Shown piece after piece: positions 48,967 to 60,655 of a stretch of DNA of 64,000 bases. Where the stretch lies: assembly GCA_900074885.1 (NCBI GenBank), contig FJUW01000025.1, positions 634,152-698,151 on the forward strand. Reading direction: 5' to 3'. Each line of letters begins with the position of its first letter. The first letter of the stretch is position 1. This stretch comes from Rhynchosporium graminicola. Lineage: Eukaryota > Ascomycota > Leotiomycetes > Helotiales > Ploettnerulaceae. The notes below the pieces were generated by a model. It saw only the letters and a list, made by a program, of their open reading frames with translations, searched no databases and was not told the origin of the DNA. The translations under genes were made by a program, and so were the position numbers.

Positions 48967-51767
48967 ATGTAGTGATACCCAAGTGGTTGGCCGTGAAGCC
49001 ATGAGGATGAGGATGTCGTTGATTTGGCGGGGCCGATGTGGAGCCTAGGCCTGCTAGTGCATGATACTTATAGCCGACAACCTTGTAGCGAAGGGAAGCG
49101 AAGCAAGGCACTTCTGGCTGCCAATTGGTGCAAGCTCAACAACCACCGCATGCAAGAACAACTCTCAATCACTTCAACTGTCCTATCACTCGCTAGAACC
49201 GCCCCCGAGATCCAGGATACGCTATACCATCTTCTTTGTCCAACGGCCCCCCCGCGGAGGATCTCAAGGTACTAAAAACCTCGGGGTCAGCGTCTACAGA
49301 ATCAAAATGACAGGTGAGTTTTGCTCTCCTTTCTTGCTCAAAGCCTACGAATCCCGCCATCGTATCAGAATCACATCTCGCTCCTGGAACTTTCACTCAG
49401 CGGGCGCATTGTCGTTCCTCTCGTTCGCCTCTCATTTCGTGGCACAATTCCACTCAATTCCATTCCTACAGTGTGACTCCGTGGGAGCCGTGCTCGTCAC
49501 CATGCAGACAGAGCGAGACAGCATTGTACCAGCACGCACAAGCATGCTGAAGTTCAACAAGAAAGTGAGGGGTTGGGCTTGAGAGGCAGTCGTGGCGCTC
49601 GAAAACCTCGTTCAGTCGAACGAAGCAGCTGCCCGCTGTTCGCGATCCTCCAAGATAAGCATAACGAAGAACATGCCTGCAATACTTGGATCTGTTGTCA
49701 ATAGTTCGCCTGCGCGTCGATGTCGGTCGTCTACACTGTAAGAGTATGCCAACAACGACAACGTTATGGACGTTTCAGGGATCTTTGGGCAATTGCCGAT
49801 GTGATTGTTGTGACCCCTCCTCTTCCTTCTCCTCCTCCTCGTTCAACTTCCTCTCGGATACCATCCGTCGTGCACCACGCCTCCTTATCGTCATCTCAAT
49901 CTCGACCGTTAGAGCACCTCATATCATATATTATTATCGCAAGCATCAGTTGGAATGTGTGACATCGTCTCCCGCTGCAGGAGTGTCGAAGCTCACACAC
50001 TTCCCGCTGGCACAGCAAAGCACCGCAAATCCCGAGCAAGATCTTCAATTTCATGCTGGCCTGTGCAACGGGCCACCGCGGTGTAGGTAGGTTGACTGAC
50101 GGTCCTCGTTATCGATTGTGTTTGGACAATGGCGAAGAAGATATCGGGGTCCAGTCGGTTTCTGATAGATTACATGCAAGTCGTCGAGTGCGCGCACCGT
50201 GAACCATCTGGGCGAGTCTCAAAGTTTCCTGGTGTTCTGTACCTGCTTTTACCATGGGAAAGCATCCACCACACCACTTCATACCACGGTGCATCACGAT
50301 GCGGGGTGTGGTGTGGTATCGTAGCCTGTCCTACGTTACCTTATGGCGTCTCTACCTGGTCTATTGTATATCAACTCACATCAGATCACATCACATCACT
50401 AAAGCAGGGTTCACAACTGACTTGTGCGGCGTACTAAGAGTAATTTTCATCCCACTCAATTCATGCTTTTGAGGTTGGTCTATGAAGATTCTAGAGTCGT
50501 CTGATGATTGGGCGCGATTTCGGACATTTCGTCTATTGACTTATCTGAGTGGACGATCAACAAGCCTCGGAATCGGGACGACAAAATGTCGGCGCTTAGA
50601 GATCCCTCCATCCAAACAGGGATTACTGCTTACCGCTCCTCTACGGAGTATGGTTGTGGATTAGACTGGGGGCCTTGCTACAGTATATTTTTCCAGACAT
50701 GGTGGCACTTTGCATTGGTTCCGAGATCTCATACGATTCTCCAGAGTACAACACGCAGATCTTGACACTCACGTTATTTGATCGAACGAAGCTGCCATGT
50801 TGTTGTTGTTGAAGGTGGAATGCTTTATGTCTGTCTGTTTCTCGGAATATCTTGTGCAACTACTTACAGTAGCAATACAAGTACGGAGTATGTTCGGAAC
50901 ATTAATCCCCTGGTCACCTCCTCCTCTTCTCTCCCGTGGGGCTCTCGCCTCGCCTCCCCAACCTTCTTTCTCATCCCTGTAATCTTCAAATTCAGGTCAA
51001 CCGCCTTTGACGGGACGGGCCATTGTTGGTCGCAATCATGCCACGGCCATCCATACCAATACGAGCGAGGCGAACTGACTAGGAAGGAGCCGGTCGAGTA
51101 GCATCGAAAACCAACGGTATCAAAAAGATCCTCCAACACATCCCATCTCCACGAGGGCTTCGCCTCTTCGCATATGATGCATCGGAACAGGTTCCGAAAC
51201 AAAATGAGACATCAATGCTCTGCTGAAGTATTGAACCTTTCCCCTTTAGCGAGTCAATGCGTCAATACACACGAGTGCGGAGGTTTGCAGTCTACCTCGT
51301 CGTCGCCTTACTCCGGTACTCGATACGGCAGCAGTACCCCAGAGTAAGGATGAACACTCCGCTATCCCAGTCGATAAGCGTACAACAATCATTGAAGGCT
51401 GATCGGATCATTGGGCGTTGAGCGAACACGGTTCGTTTGAAAGCTCGAGCGCGTTTCGAAACTACCGGTTGTTGACCGCTTGATGGTTCTACCATGCTTT
51501 CCTTCAACCGCGCACTAGCGGCGGCAGGACAGAGGGATTGTCTCCCTTGCCTCAAAAAGCGACAATAGACGGGTGTGCGCGGATGCATGCGATGCGACAC
51601 GATACTATCTTCCTTGCAAGTTCTGTGATATCTTCGTGCCGTCAGCATAATGCGCAACATTCACCTACCAAAGTGGCTGGGAGCAAGTCGAGGCCGGAAA
51701 GAGCCATTGAGCAACTTACCATTTACAGGACGTTCGATGAAGCCCACGTCACATTCATGTCCATCCA

Positions 51768-52223
51768 TCACTCCACGACTTCCTGGATCGGGCTCATGCG
51801 TTTACTCGATGCGCTCGAACTTCTCGACTTCCTGGAAGAACTCCTCTTGAGCGGTCTGCGCTCCTTCTTCGCTTTCTCTTCCGCGACCAGCTGTCTCATC
51901 ATCGACCCCTTATCTAACACCAACCGGGCTTCGCACATCATGTTCGGTGACGCGGGAGATCTGCTAAGGCTTGGTGTGGTGGGCGGCGTGCAATCCAGCT
52001 CGGCATCATCGAAGACACAAGGGAAGAGCTCCTCGTCTGTGATGAAAGAGCTGGAATGCGCTTCGTCTTCGCCGCTGGAGTTTGAGGACAGAGATGATCG
52101 GCGAGGCCAAGAAGGATAGGCGCAAGATGTTGCCTGGGGTCTAGAGGAAGAGGCTGATGGGATAGCCATGGGCGCGGTTGCGTAGGATGTAGCTGGCGGC
52201 GATGGAGAAAATGAGAAATACAT
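51768..52223 (-). CDS. Small acidic/serine-rich protein, conserved in filamentous ascomycetes
   Basis: One exon of 151 codons, ATG at 52223. The only ordered-looking block is SSSFITDEELFPCVFDD at residues 57-73. A TPSLSRSP segment follows at about 84-91, and then a helix MMRQLVAEEKAKKERR at 108-123. The tail is rich in Ser, Lys and Arg. I recognise the D-E-E-L-F-P-x-V-F-D-D motif and the charged helix as a recurring fungal family without known function. The rest is low complexity. A 193-codon frame runs antisense through it and is taken as a shadow. The upstream spacer is very long, which suits a regulated gene. Function not assigned; the Ser-Pro sites suggest phosphorylation. Confidence 0.68.
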   Translation of the reverse strand: MYFSFSPSPPATSYATAPMAIPSASSSRPQATSCAYPSWPRRSSLSSNSSGEDEAHSSSFITDEELFPCVFDDAELDCTPPTTPSLSRSPASPNMMCEARLVLDKGSMMRQLVAEEKAKKERRPLKRSSSRKSRSSSASSKRMSPIQEVVE

Positions 52224-55200
52224 GATGATTTTCCGTGTTTGGGCGAACTCGTCCTCTTGTATCTGACTTGCCTTGTATGTATGACTGACCAGCGGTGTCG
52301 GCGATTTTGATGCAGTAAGAGTCAGAATGTGTATTTCGGTCTACTTTCGGAGGGATTTTCGTTCGTCCGTTCGCGTGTACTGTATCGTCAACGCCGAGGC
52401 TGAGGTGTGCCTTTTTGAGTAACAGTAATAGTAGCAACCAGTAACCGTAACCCGTTGGTGAGTAAGTGAAATGGGATATGGCAATCAGCAGCGAGCGGTC
52501 TGATATAAATGATTACTTCGTAATCAAACTTCTGAGAGCGATAAGACGAGGCACGGGGGGGACTCTTATGATTGCTCTCATCAGGAGGCAACCAGAAGGT
52601 TAAGTCAGGAACTGAATCAGTTACATTTGTCTGGAACGCGGTGATACGGTGCGGTACGCTGCGCCGGATGTGTGTGCTGTGATGCCGCCACGCGGGCAAA
52701 AGCAACAAATACCAGACGACGAGTAAGAATTCTTCGAACGAATTGCCTTTTCGCGTTCGCGCAAACATGACTAGAAAGCTACATTTCCACCATTCACATG
52801 CCCTCCCTTCGGCACTGGTAAAAGCATCGCCGTCTGACCGCTGGATGGAGACACTCCGTTCGCTGGCTAGAAGCGAGCAGATACTCACACCGTCCTCCTC
52901 TTCGAACCCCCACGACCAGCCTATGGGAATGGCGAAACGGGTTCTGTCACCGCCTTTTTCGTCCTTCCCTCCCTTCCAACCCATCTTGCTTTCTGACTCT
53001 TCGTCGTTCCCGACACCCGTTTGGTCAGAATAGCACTCTGGAATCTCTATCTGGTGGGATCTTGGGAATTTGCTTTCCCCCCCGGAAGGGATCGTGCGTT
53101 TCCGTTCGTGTCAGAGTACGTACCGGTCCGTAACGTTCTGGAAGGAGACTTCTCGCGTTCCGCCCGCCGCTATTGTAAATAGCCTGACCATTTGGAACAA
53201 ATTCCAAGCGAAACGGCCGTGATGGCTCTGACCGCCTGGAAGCTGGAGCACCGTAGTCAGAGAGCTATGAATGAGTCGAAAATGAGTCTGAGCTTTTCAG
53301 CGACTGAGGCGGTGGTCTATACTCCGAATGCCCTCTTTTCTCTTTCAGCTCATTTTGTCACTGTTTACAAATCATTACTGTACTGCTGTGTTGTACTACG
53401 AGGTTGCTGTGCGGTGAGTAATATGTGAATAACATTTCGGGTCCCAGGGTTACACTGAGTATCTTCTCCCATGTATGATGTGGACAATCCCTTACCGTCT
53501 TACCGTTTCACCCCAACAGAACGTGGAATCTGGATTTTGTGACAGGTGAAGGGTAGACAGCTTGTGTCTGCGATCGCCACAAAGCGTGGGATGTCTTCGT
53601 ATCTCCACGTTTCTTTTTCAAGCGTGGGAGAGCCGTGAGCACCCCCACCAATCGCTCCACACCCCCCTCGCTCAAAAGGCAGTTTTGTTGTCTACCACGA
53701 TGTCCTATACGAACCTTATTTTTTCCCATTCGTGATGCGACGAAGTTTCTGATCTGGCTCCTCAGATAAGGGATCAGGAGAAGCGGCATATTGAATAAGC
53801 TAGGGGAGTATCCATTGTAAAGAAGCAAGCGCCATCATACCTTCCCGTCACAGGATACAGGCGTTATTAAAGAGAATAGGTCATCAGTCGTTCTCCGTTG
53901 GGCGGATCGAAATGTTTGACCTGGGCAAATCACCTGAAGCATTGCGAATGGAACTCCCAGAACCAGTTTCTGTAAACTCACAAGTGACAAGTGGGTTGTG
54001 ATACGTCTAAATCCCGGGACCTTGAACATATTGTCTCACCGTGCCTCCTATTTCCATCCGTCCTTGCTTTGGTAACGTGTGTGACAGCGATCGAAGGGAT
54101 GCGTTTTGTCGATACTCGTATCGTATAGTGCAAGTCCACACCCATGGCACGGTGTAGCAGAGGTTGGCTGTAGAACGTCCTCACTTTAAGTGTCTGTGTG
54201 ATGCGAACCAACGGTAGGCGAAGAAGGAAGGCGAGGCAACTAGATTGTGCGATGCAAATATCGTCTTGGACCTTTTGAATGGGTCGCTCTCCTCCACTTA
54301 CTCCCGTCCGGCGCATACGGCGGAAATGCCCCGATTAACCTCATTGCATAGCTACGGCTGCGGCGTGCCGCCCGGGAAACTTGCTTCTTGGTTTTAGAGG
54401 GCACAAGTGATAGCTCTTGTCTCAGCTTGACATATGATGGTTGCACAATCACGTGTACGTCACATGCCTACCTGTCGAGAGAGAGTTGGGAGAGCGATAG
54501 GGTGTTATGTGACTTCTTCGATGACGTGAGAGAGCCGGTCATTCAACCTTTCATCAGACACTTCGATAAATGAGGGTGAGGGTGAGGGTGAGGGTAAAGG
54601 AAAACGTGCTCCTCCCTTAAGCGAGGTTGAATGAGGTTGCCGTGACACTGCCTTATTTCATATCCGGAACATTCTCTTCATCGGAATTCATGTTTACTCC
54701 GGAAAATCGCTTGAGTCCTTCTAATCTGTTATAATCCTGAAGCATTACCAAAAATGCCGGGTGACGACAAGATCGTCGTCTTTCAGAACAAATCAATGAA
54801 CTAAGCGAGTATTATATGCGGTATAACAGAGGAATATATCGACGTTTCAAGCTACAGTCACATCAGGGTGGGCAACATGAAAGAAAAGTGGTTGTGCAAC
54901 TGTTCAACGGCTTGGTAGTAGTCGATGTTTTTTTCTCTTGTCCTGATGCTCGATATCTCTGTGCCTGGTGTACTTTCGATCCTCCCAGTTGAACATGCTC
55001 ATGTTTTATTGGTTCTGGAATGTGTCGCCGAGATCTTATGTAACCTTTTGTACTCCTTACATATTCTGCTGTTATTAGCTACAATATCTACTAATTCGAC
55101 CTCTAGATTGAAATTGTAAAACTTTCCGGTTCTCACGATATCTTTCGTAGGATCCTGGAAGCCTGCTTGAAGGTTTATAGTAAATCTCACTCCCCTTATA

Positions 55201-55661
55201 CGGGTATTCCAGAGGATAGACTGCTTTCTTTTTGTTAGATGAAAGTCAGATAACTTTTATTTTGAACGACTCATTGTATTTGCTCAAATACCACGGCATC
55301 AAGTGTCAGATGTAAGTTGGCGGAGAAATATTCGATGGAACATGTTGCAAGACATAAGTGAAAATGAAGAGGAGTCAAATTCCTCACTTTGAAAATTTTA
55401 ACTGAGGTTTCCATTTACTGAGGCAAATCGTAAATTCATCTTTCAAGTATCTTTTAGTATTCCCTGAAAGTATACCGGGATAAAGAAGGTCAAGTTTTTT
55501 CCCATACTTAATTCAGATACCCGAGACTGTTCTGTGCAATACAAATGCATCCCAACATCATAACTAGATTCATGGAATAACCCATCACCCGCTGTACCTC
55601 AGTTGTGTCGCTTAATCACAAGTACACCGTAAACATACAAAATTCCAGCTACTAAACTCCA
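52224..55661. other. 3.4-kb gene-poor spacer
   Basis: Long 5' region of the small acidic/serine-rich protein plus the 3' end of the CHZ-like gene. Frames up to 198 codons occur (52388-52984, minus) but look like no known protein. A GAGGGT repeat lies at 54571-54596. AT content rises after 54700. Confidence 0.5.
54571..54596. repeat. Hexanucleotide repeat (GAGGGT)n
   Basis: Four copies of the six-base unit. It is not the fungal telomere unit TTAGGG, so I do not call it an interstitial telomere. Confidence 0.95.
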
Positions 55662-56027
55662 CTACTGCGCACCGCTGCTCGTCCCATCCTCTGGTCCTGG
55701 GAGTCCCTCGTCATCGCCTGGCTCTTTGTAAGAGCCAGTAGGCTTAGCGTGCCTCGTCTTGTCGTCTATGATGTTTGACTCATCGATAGCCTCCTTTTCA
55801 TCGCGTGCTATTCGATGCATCAATGAAAATTACTTGGCTTTACGAGAAACACAATTTATGTGAGAGTTCATACCAAGTTGCTCGTCGCTATCAGCGGTAG
55901 TTTCATCAACACCGCTCTCAACAGGGGCATTATCCGACTGGACTGGGATGCCGGCCTCCTTCTGACCAGGTCTGGAGACATAGTCATTGTCTTGGGCATC
56001 ACCTTGTGGAATATCGGAAGAAGACAT
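55662..56027 (-). CDS. Small acidic protein with CHZ-like motif (putative histone chaperone type)
   Basis: Two exons on the minus strand: 56027..55874 and 55807..55662, joining to 99 residues. The product is acidic and starts MSSSDIPQGDAQDNDYVSRP. Residues 44-71 read TADSDEQLARDEKEAIDESN followed by IIDDKTRH. The E-x-I-D-x-S-N-I-I-x-x-x-T-R pattern matches the CHZ motif of Chz1, which binds H2A.Z-H2B and delivers it to SWR1. The tail is PGDDEGLPGPEDG. I recall short fungal proteins of exactly this layout (VPVQSD-APVE, then TADSDEQL). The intron is GTATGA..TAG, 66 bp. The Arg-Gly that follows T-R in canonical CHZ motifs is replaced here by His-Ala, so chaperone function is only probable. Confidence 0.72.
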
Positions 56028-57630
56028 GTTGGATATGTGGTGTAGAAACAAAACGAGATGGAGGTGATTTAGAATTATTGCTGCAGGTCACACAAGGGGC
56101 TTCGTGAGACTACTTATATACTGACTTCGATATCTTCATGTTGGGGGCGCTGCTGTGCTGAAGCTATTGGCGGCTGATATAATGATGCTCACATTCGCCA
56201 CCAACTAACTAAGCTGAGCAAATTGAGAAAGAATCGCCGCACATCGCACGATCTAATGTGAGGTCATCCTTTGGGCTGAATATGACCAGCAAAAAGCAAA
56301 AGTAGCTTCGTATTCGGGTGTAGAATGAGACTTAGCGGAGGTGAATGTGTTCGATCAAGTTACGTCAGGACTAAGTGATGGTCTAAGCGAGGATACCAAC
56401 AAAGGGCTAAAACTCCAGTTAACACCTCTGACATCCGTCTCAATCATGCATCAATTGACCAATCAACATAGCGAAATTGATGTAGCTTTGCTTTCCCCTC
56501 GCGGGAGCTAGAAATAAGTAAATCAAAATCAGACCGAGATCCAATGATAGGCGATTAAGGATGCCCTGTTCCTGGGCGGACGAACACTTTTATTTATGAG
56601 ATATCACGGTTGAAGATTCGAGCTATGACGTCGTTTATCGATGACATAAGTGTAAACTTGTGAACAATTCATTGTGGCCTTCAACTATCCTCTTAGAGTA
56701 TCAAGATCGTGAGGAATGCACGGAGGTTCTTCGAGGCTTATTATGATATAACACTTGTCTGTCCCCAAGCGAAAGCAGCCACCGCATCATCGAGTTTTGA
56801 CACTTTCAACGTTCAACGCTGAAGGTAGACCATGAATAAGAGGCTATTCATGAGACTTCACTATCAGCAACCATCAAGTACACACTGGTGCTCACATGTC
56901 CTGGGTGAGTCAAGGACTTCGCCGGGCATGGGAATTGATAACTGATCATCAAGTTTCTTTCTTTGGACAAAGTGACGATACTTCCAACCAGGGAGATGAT
57001 CACCTACGCCAGTCTAGGTGGTCATGGAGAGTCAGGACGCTGTAGCGGATTTCACGGAGAAGGGGAGATGGGGTAAGCTCCTAAGGATGCGAATATACCC
57101 CAATGGAAGACACATGAGAGATGGGATCTCTAGACACAGTTGGTTGACTGTTCCCACAAAAATTGCGGAACCGTACATTTGAAGGTTATATAGATGAGAT
57201 GGGATGAACCGGCTAGGCGATCTTGGAATTACAGTATCTGTGCGTGCTCGAACATGCAACTTCATCAGAAGGAATCGCAGCACAGGTCATTCCAATTCCT
57301 TAAAACACACTTTTAGATACTAAAACACTGTTCGACTGCGGTAAAATAATGAACAATGACGAGTTTCGCAGGTCCTAGTTACATGTCGTGGTCACAATCT
57401 CTCATAAGAATTTCTGGTACTTCTTACGATATTCACGGGTAGGTAAGTGTTGCTGTTGTCAATCTCTTCACCACTATTGGCTAGACCTCAGCTGGGAAGC
57501 TGTGCGGTGGATCCCTGCGACGCTAAAGTCTTCTGGAGATTCTAGGTCCAAGAAAAGTGCGAATGCCAATTACGGGTCACTCATGCGCCAATTCAAATCT
57601 ACATAACTTCCATTTTCACCACGACCTCAG
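56028..57630. other. Spacer with divergent promoters of the CHZ-like gene and Trm2
   Basis: About 1.6 kb without supported coding. Short open frames only; no repeat seen. Confidence 0.5.
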
Positions 57631-59436
57631 ATGTCGCAATGCTCTAGACGAATTGCAAGAATATTCAAATCCAAATTATTCTGTAGAAGAAACTACGCGC
57701 AATCATTCAGCTACCGCCCAATGGAAATAGCCACACAAGAGGCTCCCAAGGGCGGAGGACAAGCTCAAGACATCAGGAAGAGACCAGCTCAAGGAGGAAG
57801 AGGGCCCAAAAGGCAAAGAGCAAGGAAAGAAAAGCCTGTGAGGGAAGGCGACGCGGTTCTACTCGCAGATGTACGGGCTCTATTCGCAAAGCAAAAACTC
57901 CGAGACACGATCCCACACGATCCCTCTGAGCATTCAGAAATACCGATCGCAAGTTCCGAAGAGTCGCATACGAAAGAGGAGTCGAACAGACAAATTCCAG
58001 CGACGAATGGCACACCTGGTCTGCCGGAACCATTCACAGAGACCGAGGTCGAGGTGCTGGAAATATCCTCGACGGGTGACGGCCTCGCAAAGCACCCATC
58101 CTCGAATCAAATATACGTGGTGCCATTTGGCACACCTGGAGATATTCTGAGGGTTAAGGTCATTCGACATTTTGAAGACGAGCATTACTCTACTGCAGAT
58201 TTTGTCTCGGTGGTGAAGGCAGGACCACTTCGAGATGATAGTCGCATCAATTGTCAATATTTCAGCAGATGTTCTGGATGCCAATTTCAGATGCTCGATT
58301 ACTCGGAACAGCTGAAGCATAAGAAGGCTATTGTGGAGAAAGCATTCAAGAACTTCTCGAATCTCCCTCCAGAATTAATCCCTCTCATTGGTGATACGAT
58401 TGGCAGTCCATTACAATATGGCTACCGAACCAAACTCACACCTCATTTTGACGGGCCACCAGGATATCTGAGCAAAAAAGATAAAATGAATGGAGCTAGG
58501 AAATATTTCGACAAAGTCCCTGACATTGGATTCATGCAGAAGGGACTGAAGAAGACGTTGGACATCGAAGACTGTCCTATTGGAACAGATGCAGTCAGGA
58601 TGGGAATGAAGAGAGAACGGTTACGGGTTGGGGAAGAAATGAAGAAGTACCGTAATGGGGCTACGATTCTGTTGCGCGAGAGTACCGACAGAGTGCAAAA
58701 CGATGATGAAGCCGCCTCCCAAACATTGCCAAACACAATCAAAGTAACGTCTGCGAGTCATACAGACTTCAAGTCCTGTGTTACAGACAATAATGGCACT
58801 TCAACGGAATACATTGACGATTTCGTCTTCACAAGTATCGCTGGATCTTTCTTCCAAAACAACAACTCCATTCTACCGCCCTTCACACAATATATTAGGG
58901 ATAATATCATGCCACCCTCATCATCTACAGGGCCACCTATCAAGTACCTTATTGATGCGTATTCTGGATCTGGACTCTTCACAATCACCCTATCATCTCT
59001 CTTCACCACTTCGGTGGGCATTGACATTTCTGCCGCCTCCATCACTTCCGCACGAGAGAACGCCAAACTCAATAATCTACCGCCATCGCAATGTACATTC
59101 ATCGCTGCAGATGCGCCGGAACTATTCGAATCTATCACCTACCCCCAGGATGAGACAGTAGTTGTGATTGATCCTCCAAGGAAGGGCTGTGATGAGAGTT
59201 TTCTGTCGCAGTTGTTGACCTTTGGACCAAGGCGAGTGGTTTATGTGAGTTGCAATGTGCATACACAGGCCAGGGATGTGGGTGTGCTAGTTAGCGGGAT
59301 GGAAAGTGGAGGGTCGAGGTACGAGATTGAGTCTCTAAGAGGATTTGATTTTTTTCCTCAGACTGGACATGTGGAGGGTGTTTGCGTGCTCCATAGAGTG
59401 GAAGATGCTGGGTCAGCAACAACAGCTGCTGAATAG
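57631..59436 (+). CDS. trm2: tRNA (uracil-5-)-methyltransferase, Trm2/TrmA-RlmD type
   Basis: One intronless frame of 601 residues, ATG at 57631. The first 30 residues (MSQCSRRIARIFKSKLFCRR) look like a mitochondrial presequence; a second Met at residue 31 could start a nuclear or cytosolic form. A TRAM domain runs about 137-200. The iron-sulfur type cysteines CQYFSRCSGC lie at 208-217, with another in EDCPIG near 314. The SAM-binding part has DAYSGSGLFT and GIDISAASI. Catalytic motifs are VVIDPPRKGCDE (about 511-522), YVSCNVHTQARD with the nucleophile Cys at 541, and FFPQTGHVEGV, whose Glu is the general base of the family. The enzyme makes m5U54 in tRNA. Complete, with the normal length for filamentous fungi. 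Confidence 0.95.
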   Translation: MSQCSRRIARIFKSKLFCRRNYAQSFSYRPMEIATQEAPKGGGQAQDIRKRPAQGGRGPKRQRARKEKPVREGDAVLLADVRALFAKQKLRDTIPHDPSEHSEIPIASSEESHTKEESNRQIPATNGTPGLPEPFTETEVEVLEISSTGDGLAKHPSSNQIYVVPFGTPGDILRVKVIRHFEDEHYSTADFVSVVKAGPLRDDSRINCQYFSRCSGCQFQMLDYSEQLKHKKAIVEKAFKNFSNLPPELIPLIGDTIGSPLQYGYRTKLTPHFDGPPGYLSKKDKMNGARKYFDKVPDIGFMQKGLKKTLDIEDCPIGTDAVRMGMKRERLRVGEEMKKYRNGATILLRESTDRVQNDDEAASQTLPNTIKVTSASHTDFKSCVTDNNGTSTEYIDDFVFTSIAGSFFQNNNSILPPFTQYIRDNIMPPSSSTGPPIKYLIDAYSGSGLFTITLSSLFTTSVGIDISAASITSARENAKLNNLPPSQCTFIAADAPELFESITYPQDETVVVIDPPRKGCDESFLSQLLTFGPRRVVYVSCNVHTQARDVGVLVSGMESGGSRYEIESLRGFDFFPQTGHVEGVCVLHRVEDAGSATTAAE

Positions 59437-60655
59437 GGATACGTAATCGAACAGTCGGCTTTTGATGCATTGGCTGTTAGCTTAGGATGATGCATTCCGT
59501 CTATATTGGACCTTCTCTTCACTTTCTATGACTGATGCTTCCAGGGCGGCCTAACCTGAAGCCTGTGAAGGAATTCGTGGCTAATCTCAAGTAACCTATG
59601 AGTTTGGTGCAAAGTAAACAGGCCCCGCCCGCCGTATGGGTTATTTGGGCTCCTTTGGCAAACAATTTTCTAGTCTTGAAAACAGTTTTCGTAAATAGTA
59701 AGTGGTCACTGTCATTTTACTGCCACAGCCAAAATGTGATTATGTAATTTATGTTAGGCACAATCAACATGGTAATTAGGGTTGTAGATTTCGTATCGAG
59801 TTTCGCAATAACCGATCCTAAGGGAACGAAAGCTGTTCTTCGACAAGCGGGCATACGATACGACGATACTGGCTCCTGGTGTTCGCAATTTTTTTGTACA
59901 TACGAATTGAGACATGTAACAGCACGATGATTTCTCAACCCTTACTATTCAATATTGACTGGAATATTACTAGAAGATAATAGAAGGCCCACAAGCGAGT
60001 AATCCATACTATTCTCAAGATATTTTGCTTTGTTTTAAATTTCCATAAGGTGGCGTCAAGATCGGGGTCCCGAGGCGATTTTCTGCGGTCCCCGCCGAGT
60101 ATCTGTGCAAACAATCGTGTACACCAGGGAGACTGGACTAGACTGGATTCTGCGTCTACCAAAACGAGCACTAACGGAGTCGTAGTGTTGCCACCAAAAT
60201 TCCTAGCCCCGAAACTCTTCTGCGGCTTCTTCGGACAACATCTTAATTTCGACTTAGTGATTGCGTGACCCTGCGCCAACGTCAATGAAGCTCGCAAATG
60301 ACTGCTCCGTATGAGTTGTTCACACCAGGGCTGCTGTAATCGCAGACTGTAAAAGGAGATGGAGCGCGAGAAGAATGACCACGAATCGATGACAGACGTC
60401 CACAACATACGTCTCACCTCCGACCTGTGAATACGAGAACTTAAGCTTGCACTGTTTTCACTCTCTTTTGATACTCTTCTTATGACTCTAATCCTTCTTC
60501 GATAGCCCAAGTATTGCCCAAATTTTCCGCGAACAGAGCTAACGTTTACTATCCAAGATTTATGGTTAAGACCATTCGCATTGATAATCCCCAATGCAGC
60601 AGACCGCGCCGTTTGGATGTTCCCGTCGAATAAGAGCTCTATTCGAACAAGGGCT
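59437..60655. other. Convergent spacer
   Basis: About 1.2 kb between Trm2 and the PAQR gene. A 254-codon minus frame (60699-59935) crosses the PAQR stop but resembles no protein family and is not called. Confidence 0.45.

Larger units (their letters stand above)
47682..51767. other. 4.1-kb gene-poor spacer with many simple repeats
   Basis: No gene I can support. It holds the promoter and missing first exon of the WD40 gene at its left end. There are TATG repeats at 48602-48626, a GATCAGT repeat at 48726-48748 and TAGG repeats at 48890-48966. At 49306 ATGACAG abuts a GTGAGT donor, like a very short first coding exon, but I could not find a partner exon. Confidence 0.5.

Noticed and set aside
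51538..52119. 193-codon plus frame
   Set aside because: Antisense to the 151-codon gene, whose own frame has a conserved-looking motif; taken as a shadow.
52388..52984. 198-codon minus frame
   Set aside because: No recognisable motif; probably chance opening in GC-richer spacer.
54571..54596. Interstitial telomere
   Set aside because: The unit is GAGGGT, not TTAGGG.
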